A stretch of DNA of 64,000 bases from contig NC_092628.1 in NCBI RefSeq assembly GCF_039555335.1, positions 59,383,547-59,447,546 of the forward strand. Direction: 5' to 3'. The stretch comes from Amphiura filiformis (Eukaryota; Echinodermata; Ophiuroidea; Amphilepidida; Amphiuridae). This document shows, one piece after another, positions 57,856-64,000 of the stretch (position 1 is its first letter; each line of letters starts with the position of its first letter). The translations under genes and the position numbers were made by a program. The notes under the pieces were generated by a model. That model made no database searches and was not told the origin of the DNA. It saw only the letters and a list, made by a program, of their open reading frames with translations.

Positions 57856-59373
57856 GTATGTAGCATGTAGCCTAAATGATAAATGAGAGTGAAATTATTT
57901 AATAGCATAGGCCTAAATAAAAAGCCTTTATTCACATTTTTTTCATGGAGGAGAGGGGGAGAGCAATAATTTTGGTGGCCATGGAATAAGTTCCACATAG
58001 GCTAGTGCCCAGCCTCACATGGGCCCCTCAATAACTGCCCCCCACAATAATTAAAATCTTTGGAACCTGTATGTGATATGTGTCGATGGATGTTCATGCT
58101 GTTAAAAAGGGAGAATCGTGGGGCTCGCTGGGAGGGGTCTGGTCTCTTGAGGCCAAGGCTTTTGGGTTGGGTAGTACCATACACATTGTACAACAGACAG
58201 TGCCCCTGAATCCGAGGAGGGGGAGCTGGGGTACTCAGTATGGCTTTCATGTTCTGCAAACTGGAGTCTCATGTTTCTGGCTATTTTGGTATACCCGGTA
58301 TGGATGTTGTACCAGTATGATGATAACACATACATGTTTCTATATATATTTTTTTATACAGACGTGCGACATAATAGGTGGAGAAATGGTACAAATGTCA
58401 AAAAGGGGGAGCAAATGGTACCTAGAAACTAATAAATTATAATATGGATCATTTTGCCACTCTCCCCCTCCCCCCAAATGCCCTCTCCCCCTCCCCAACA
58501 ATTTTGTGCACAATTTGTTGCTTTTGTCCCCCTGAAAAAATCATGGCACCTCCAATGTGGTTCAGCTGCACTGGACTTAAAAATTTGCTGTCAGAATAGT
58601 TTGTTGCTATATGCATGAAAATAAGCATTTTTGATGTTGTCTAAAATCCCTTCCAGGCAATTTTCTGTATTAAAATTTAGACACTCTTCTGTGCATTTTC
58701 CAGTTTTTTGCATTCAAAACTAAAAGAACTAATGTATGACCTGTCTCTTTGGAAATAGCTGATTACACAAACACAATGACATGAGATCAATCTGCCAGCT
58801 CAGGACAATATACTGGAACAGAGAATTATAGGCATCCCTTTTGTAAACTTGCCTTTTAAAACTAGCCAACTGAATATATTATCATGACAATGCTATAATA
58901 GTACAGTCCTGACCTGCTTAAATTTACATTATTTCTGAACACCAGGAAAAATATAATCTGATGAAATGGCAGTTTATGCAATGATTTACTTCCTAGTGTT
59001 TGTATTGTGAAGAAAAAGGTACAGTAGGCTATATTAAAATAAATGGACTACAGAGTCAGTGTGTGTACATATTGAAAGTTTTTCAAGCATCTCCTCGGAT
59101 CTCTGCTCAGACTAAGGAAGGGGAGGAGAGGAGATACTACATGCAATGCATATGTATACAGTGTGTGTTCAATTATGTGGACATCTGAATCGAAATATTG
59201 AGGACCAAAATGGCAGACTTATGAAATATGCCACCAACCTTTCAGAATCCTTCATACATAAAATGTATCAAGTCTATACACCCCCCCTTGACAAATGTCT
59301 AGCTATGCCCCTGGAAAGCCTATCTTTATTAATTATTATGTAGAGGGGAGGGTCTGAGAGGGCATTACTCAGT
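57856..59373. other. Intron 1 of the plus-strand gene, 5' part
   Basis: AT-rich intron with low-complexity CTCTCCCCCTCCCC at 58460-58500. No further exon or complete transposon recognised. Confidence 0.5.
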
Positions 59374-59381
59374 GCTAATGC

Positions 59382-59566
59382 CAGGGTTCGATTTAACTTA
59401 TGTCGTGGAGCAAAATGCTCCCCATTTTGGACAACCTGCTACACAAATATCAGCTTGTATAGCAATATTTTACAATGTAAACATATGGTAATATTATAAG
59501 AACATCACCTAATTATATTTTCGCTAAAAATTGCTATGCAAGTTTTTCAAAGTAAATCAAACCCTG
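59382..59566. mobile_element. 185-bp hAT-like MITE with perfect 8-bp TSD
   Basis: Ends CAGGGTTCGATTTAACTT and AAGTAAATCAAACCCTG. Flanked by GCTAATGC at 59374-59381 and 59567-59574. The interior has AGCAAAATGCTCC, a short palindrome. Confidence 0.93.
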
Positions 59567-59924
59567 GCTAATGCACAAATCAATTGCAGTCCTGGCCCCC
59601 AGGACCCGGGGATAGCGGGGACCTACCCAGGGATGTAATTTTGGAAACTGTTACAAACATGTTACAGTCCCGGGGCACTATTCCCTAACCCGGGGGCGGG
59701 GACTTGGCCCATGCTGATGGGTTATGTAAAAGTAAAAATGTTGAAATTCAGTCCTTTATTGAAGGAAAAATGATTAGATTACACATCTGCATCCCCCCAA
59801 ATAAATCCTAGCTGCTGCAGACAGAGCTGGTCAGGGATGTGTGTGTTTTTGCATGGGGGTGGGGGATGTGGAGTGTGTGGGGTGTACTTATACAATTTAT
59901 AATGTGTAAAATATATTTTCAAAA

Positions 59925-60100
59925 TTTGGACCTTTTTGGACTGGGGGCGGATTTGGACATTTTTGGACCAAAATGGCATAAAAAATCTCTATTTTTTCGC
60001 TCGCTACACTCGCAAATGCGGCTATTTGGGTAAAAAAAAAGGGGGACTTTTTGGGCCTTTGGCATTTGGGGGGGTGCAGTGGTGCTACGGGCCTGTTGCC
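59925..60100. repeat. Dispersed repeat with TTTTTGGAC and CGCTCGC words
   Basis: TTTGGACCTTTTTGGACTGG, GGATTTGGACATTTTTGGAC and TTCGCTCGCTACACTCGC, a style of repeat also present at 55970. Confidence 0.4.
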
Positions 60101-60819
60101 AACTGTGTATGTCAAGAAGTACGTTGCATACTGTAATTGATTTTGTTCCTTATAATATTGATTTTTTGCATGTTTTTAAAATAATACAAACTTGTAAAAT
60201 ATGCATATTAAAAGTGTTATCTTGAGGGTATTTTGACACTGCCAGTCCTCAGTATTTCTTTGAAATCTTAAAATTACATGATGACTGTTCCTTACATTGG
60301 CCAGTGCTATATTTATAGGCAAACAAAAGTGAGAGGAAGGACCTTTAACCCTCTTTGTATTCTGCCCATTCAAGGGCCCTTGTATGGTATTGTTATGGGT
60401 AAATATGGGTGTTGGTTTGGCCATGGGTTGGTTGGTCAGCATGGTCAGTGAGCAGTCACTGGCTACCAAATCAAGAAAAGATGTATTATTTGTCTATTAT
60501 TATCTTACTGCTGTCCAAACCAGACAGCTAGACTATGCATGGACACTACTTCCTTTATAACATTTCACTTTACTTTATTTGTTCTTTTCAATTCCAACCC
60601 ATTGACAGGGTTAGCATGCTAAATATGCTAATAAGAGGAAAAGCGAAGGGGCACCAGGGGCATGCCAAGAAATCTTCAACCCTGGGGCACTGGGAGCCTA
60701 TCTGGGGAACGGGGGTCTGAGTTTAAATTTTATCATGATTTGACATTATAAACATTTGAATTATTAGGGAACATGCTTATTTAATTTTTCTATTCAAATG
60801 ATTCAGGGATTTCAGGCAT

Positions 60820-61171
60820 TTAAGGGGGTACTACACCCCTGCGGACTTGTGTGCCTATTTTTGCATTTTTCTCAAAAATTATAGCGCATTGGTGACAAGT
60901 AAGATATGTATATTATAGGGCCAAGGACTACAACTACTGCACTGGAAATTTTATTTCAGCACAGACAACAGTTGTGGAAAAAAAAAAAAAAAATGAGGGA
61001 AAACCAATATGTGATTAATAAATCAATAACTACGTGCCTGGAGTTACTGAACTTTCACTGCAGTAGTTGTAGTCCTTGCCCCAATATCTTACTTGTCACC
61101 AATGCGCTATAATTTTTGAGAAAAATGGAAAAATAGGCACAAAATTGGCCAGGGGTGTAGTACCCCCTTAA
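60820..61171. mobile_element. 352-bp foldback element with TTAA ends, copy 2
   Basis: TTAAGGGGGTACTACACCCC / GGGGTGTAGTACCCCCTTAA with the same arm sequence as copy 1 at 33413 (AAAATTATAGCGCATTGGTG, AAGTAAGATATGTATATTAT). The centre differs by an A-run. In intron 1 of the plus-strand gene. Confidence 0.92.
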
Positions 61172-62481
61172 AATGTAGAATCTAGTTTCCCTTCAAGTTG
61201 TAACCACAGACCTGTATGCTATCGTAGTGTGTATCCATGTGGTAAATTATACCGGTAATTGTCTGCTTTCCGCTCTTCCTATTGAACTCGATGTCTAGGG
61301 CCAGAATCACACTAAAGGGGAGGGCAAGGGGGCAAGACTTCTCACGGGGAGGAAGAGGAAGCTTACCCCTTTACCCCCAGTGGCTATGCTTTTAATAACT
61401 TATATCGAATATTGATTTAGACATATCTAAAAGATTGATTACATAATACATGCCTGCAAGATTGTATATCAGCTTACGTGCAAACGCAGAACAGGTTCTT
61501 TCTGGTGTTTCCCCCATCAAAACAAGCAGTCTGTTTCATATGCCTAATATTGAATATTGATGCAGAAATGTCCAAAAGACTGGTTTAATTCCTGCAAGCT
61601 TGTACATGTAGCTTATGTACAGTGCAAACATCGTCTTGGGGGAATTGGGCCTATTGGGGAATCTGTATTTTAAACTTTGCCTGAAATTGGGCAATTTTGG
61701 TCCCTTGATATTTGAGATTTTTTATGCCTGTTTTGTACATTTTAGCCCATTTTTGACCATTTTTGTCACATTTTCCCCCTTGAAAGCCCTTTGGGAAATA
61801 TCATTGTACAATTTGCAATGATAAAAGTTAACTCTTGTTTTAGCCAGGCCTAAGATTGTTCCAGACATTGTTTGTTGTTGTTCTGCTATGTTCATGTATT
61901 ATTTATCTATTTTAATGGAAAAGAATGGTGTGTATAAACCATGTAATGAGTAAGGATCAGGCCTCCTGGTCACACTGTCAATATTTAGTAAATACAATGT
62001 GGGTTTCTCTTACACCTGTCTCAGCTTTGTATTGATTAAGAACATTGATTGGATTCAATAGATTGATTACTGCAACATCATATCATTTTGCAAAATATTG
62101 ATATTTGTTAAAGTTATAATGAAATGCGGACATGGAAGTCCACTTCATGGTCGGTAACACCTCACCAATTAGATTCAATGTAACAGTATGGGAATGTGCA
62201 TGCTTTGAGTTTGATGGTTGAGTCAATGTTATACACACATGATTCACTCTTGTCATATAAAACAATGTCAGGGTTTTCTTATGTTTTTAATTATAAAGTA
62301 AGTTGTATGATGTATAATGTATTGCATGCAGTTTGCTATGCCAATTTGTGCATACTTTTTACTGTGCTTATTTTGATGAGATTGGGGTTAATGTTAATCG
62401 TGAAAATTTTATAATATTAATCATCAGCAGTATTTCACATCTCAGTTCATGTAATTTGTTGATTTACTTTTGTTTTTTCAG
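61172..62481. other. Intron 1 of the plus-strand gene, 3' part
   Basis: AT-rich. 61620-61805 has the TTTGCCTGAAATTGGGC / TTTTGACCATTTTTG style of low-complexity repeat. Nothing coding is supported. Confidence 0.45.
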
Positions 62482-62512
62482 GGAATGACGCTGTCAGATG
62501 ATCAATATCAAG
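62482..62512 (+). CDS. Second coding exon of the plus-strand gene (31 nt)
   Basis: Acceptor TTTTGTTTTTTCAG and donor AAG/GTGAGT enclose GGAATGACGCTGTCAGATGA then TCAATATCAAG. It joins in phase 0 to the exon at 57598 and reads GMTLSDDQYQ, leaving phase 1. The short length and both strong splice sites support a real microexon-sized exon. Further exons must lie beyond 64000. Confidence 0.6.
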
Positions 62513-63032
62513 GTGAGTTGATAAGTCAGTGGGAAATTGGGGTTTGTAAAGCAACAGCAACAACAACAATAATTATCAATTAAGAATTATATCCCCTATC
62601 CTCATGATCAATGTTGTATTACAATGTATATGATGTTTTTGCTCTATGCACAAAAAGGTACCATAGCTATTAAAAGTTGATTGCTTTGGAAAAGGAAGGT
62701 GAGTACATATTGGTTGGTATAATATCAGGGCCTATACCCTCCCCCAATTCCCACATTTATCCCTCTCCATGGGAAGAGGGGGTCTATTGACCTATCGCCG
62801 CCGAGAAATCATACGACTTGAGGAAGCATCCAGGATAGGATGTGAAACGTCGCCAGTCAAAAATAGCTGAAGAATCGGAATTATCAAAATGAGGATGTCT
62901 AAATCGATGTAAAATCGACATCCCAAGGCTCAAAAATTTTGGGTGTATAGCTGTGTATGATACCCAGTACGATATATGCCCACATACCGCAGACCTCTGC
63001 AGCATTTTGATCACTGGGTGCAGGTACATGTA
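62513..63032. other. Intron of the plus-strand gene; LINE- or PLE-like 3' debris at 62808-62905
   Basis: CGACTTGAGGAAGCATCCAG then GATAGGATGTGAAACGTCGCC is a stem-loop of the kind found near the 3' ends of some retroelements. CTGAAGAATCGGAATTATCA has a partner near 63269 (CTGAAGAATCTGTATACATC). Confidence 0.3.
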
Positions 63033-63209
63033 CAGGGGCGGATCCAGGAATTTTCAATAGAGGGGGCGCCGAGCCACGCCACCGCCGCCGCGGCTCGGCG
63101 CCCACACAAATTCAGGCGCCACTCTGCAAAAATACACAGAGTCAGGCACCGATCTGCACAAAATAGAGGGGGCGTGCGCCGCGTGTCCCCCCCTCTAAAT
63201 CCGCCACTG
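63033..63209. mobile_element. MITE, CAGGGGCGGATCC family, copy 2
   Basis: CAGGGGCGGATCCAGGAATT and TAAATCCGCCACTG ends. Very GC-rich interior (GCCACCGCCGCCGCGGCTCGGC). Inverse orientation to the copy at 55063 (shared GAATTTTCAATAGAGGGGGC). Confidence 0.85.
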
Positions 63210-64000
63210 ATGTAGGTAACTGGGTGTTCATATAGCAAAGGTGTATACAAATTTGTGAAAGTTCACCTGAAGAATCTGTATACATCAAAACGAGGATGTT
63301 TAATCAACATACCAAAATGGCAGAATTTTAGTTGCAATACACTTACCTACAATCCTACATGAACCACAGACCTTAATGAACTGAGGACTGCTCATTTGTA
63401 GGTAGGCACTAGGTCCATTTTTAAAGTTTTTACTTTCCAAGCGCGGACCTGACCCTATACCAGCAACTGAGGTCAGTGGCTATAATGCATCCTTATGCTG
63501 GTTTGGATCTACATGTACAAACACCGTCCATGAACCACAGATGTCCACAGTTTGCGTGGATCTGCAATTACCCAGAAATTTCTCATGTGTGGTGTCCTTG
63601 TTAATTGATACCTTAAAACCCTAAATTAGAGCAATTAAATGCTCTAAGTGCTCTTTGGCGAATGTGAAGGAAAGAATGAAGGAATGAACAAAGAATTAGT
63701 TGTTTGTTTTGGTCTGGATTCAGTGCCGTACTATTACGCTGACTTTCGTATTCGGACGATTTCGACCTCCTGGTTTGTTTACAAACAGAGAGGTAGACAA
63801 AAGACCGCCCCGCTTGTCCAAACACTCAAGTATCAGAAGGATGGTCCACAATAGCGTGATTCACGTAACATGAATAGGGATTAAAAAGCTGTCACGTAGA
63901 ACCATGTGCTTCTATTGTCCAATTTGCCATCAAGATTTCATATGGAAACAGTTCAGACCCAGTACAGGATCATATCAGAAATTAATAAGTTGTTCTGGGT
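63210..64000. other. Right edge, no feature seen
   Basis: No exon, RNA gene or clear repeat recognised. Presumably intron of the plus-strand gene. Confidence 0.35.

Noticed and set aside
57601..57998. Minus-strand frames opposite the first exon of the plus-strand gene
   Set aside because: They mirror the codon bias of the plus-strand exon and lack splice sites or a domain.

Overview
This is a eukaryotic, intron-rich, AT-rich window packed with repeats. The codon use, the long introns, the dense non-autonomous transposon debris (foldback/MITE elements, CR1/L2-like and RTE-like LINE tails, a tRNA-derived SINE) and the frequent TAGGCCTA-type words suggest a marine invertebrate, probably an ambulacrarian or echinoderm-like deuterostome. 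The species cannot be fixed from the sequence alone.

Layout. 1-18340 is a hierarchical satellite. Submonomers of about 46 bp, each built round a palindromic ATGATATCAT core, are grouped by nine into units of 415 or 418 bp. Six such units form a block of about 2.5 kb. Three copies of a 1.83-kb element with short terminal inverted repeats (3233, 7581 and 16505) sit at block boundaries, giving a 4.35-kb block-plus-element period where two elements are adjacent. Each element carries a telomere-like TTAGGG-rich tract and a 76-bp minisatellite. The complex ends against the decayed 3' end of an RTE-like LINE (18347-18640).

18.6-35.4 kb is gene-poor. It holds one plausible small gene for an 89-residue, His/Asp-rich, single-pass membrane protein (23870-24139) among many foldback elements. 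Two of those elements (29.5-31.15 kb and 32.8-33.12 kb) contain short tandem arrays in opposite orientation in their two halves.

35470-54232 (minus strand) is a complete ENGASE gene: cytosolic endo-beta-N-acetylglucosaminidase, GH85. I reconstructed 13 coding exons with GT-AG splice sites and consistent phases, giving 723 residues. The catalytic Asn-Ile-Glu triplet is intact. The enzyme releases oligosaccharides from N-glycans in the cytosol during glycoprotein turnover. Its introns hold many foldback elements, LINE and SINE pieces, and hAT-like MITEs, one of which has a perfect 8-bp target duplication.

54.2-57.6 kb is the intergenic region between ENGASE and a divergently transcribed gene. 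It is full of G-rich repeat elements. From 57598 on the plus strand lies the 5' end of a second gene: a Ser/Pro/Thr/Gly-rich N-terminal exon (57598-57855) and a 31-nt exon (62482-62512). This gene continues beyond the window and I do not recognise it. No functional link between the genes is visible.
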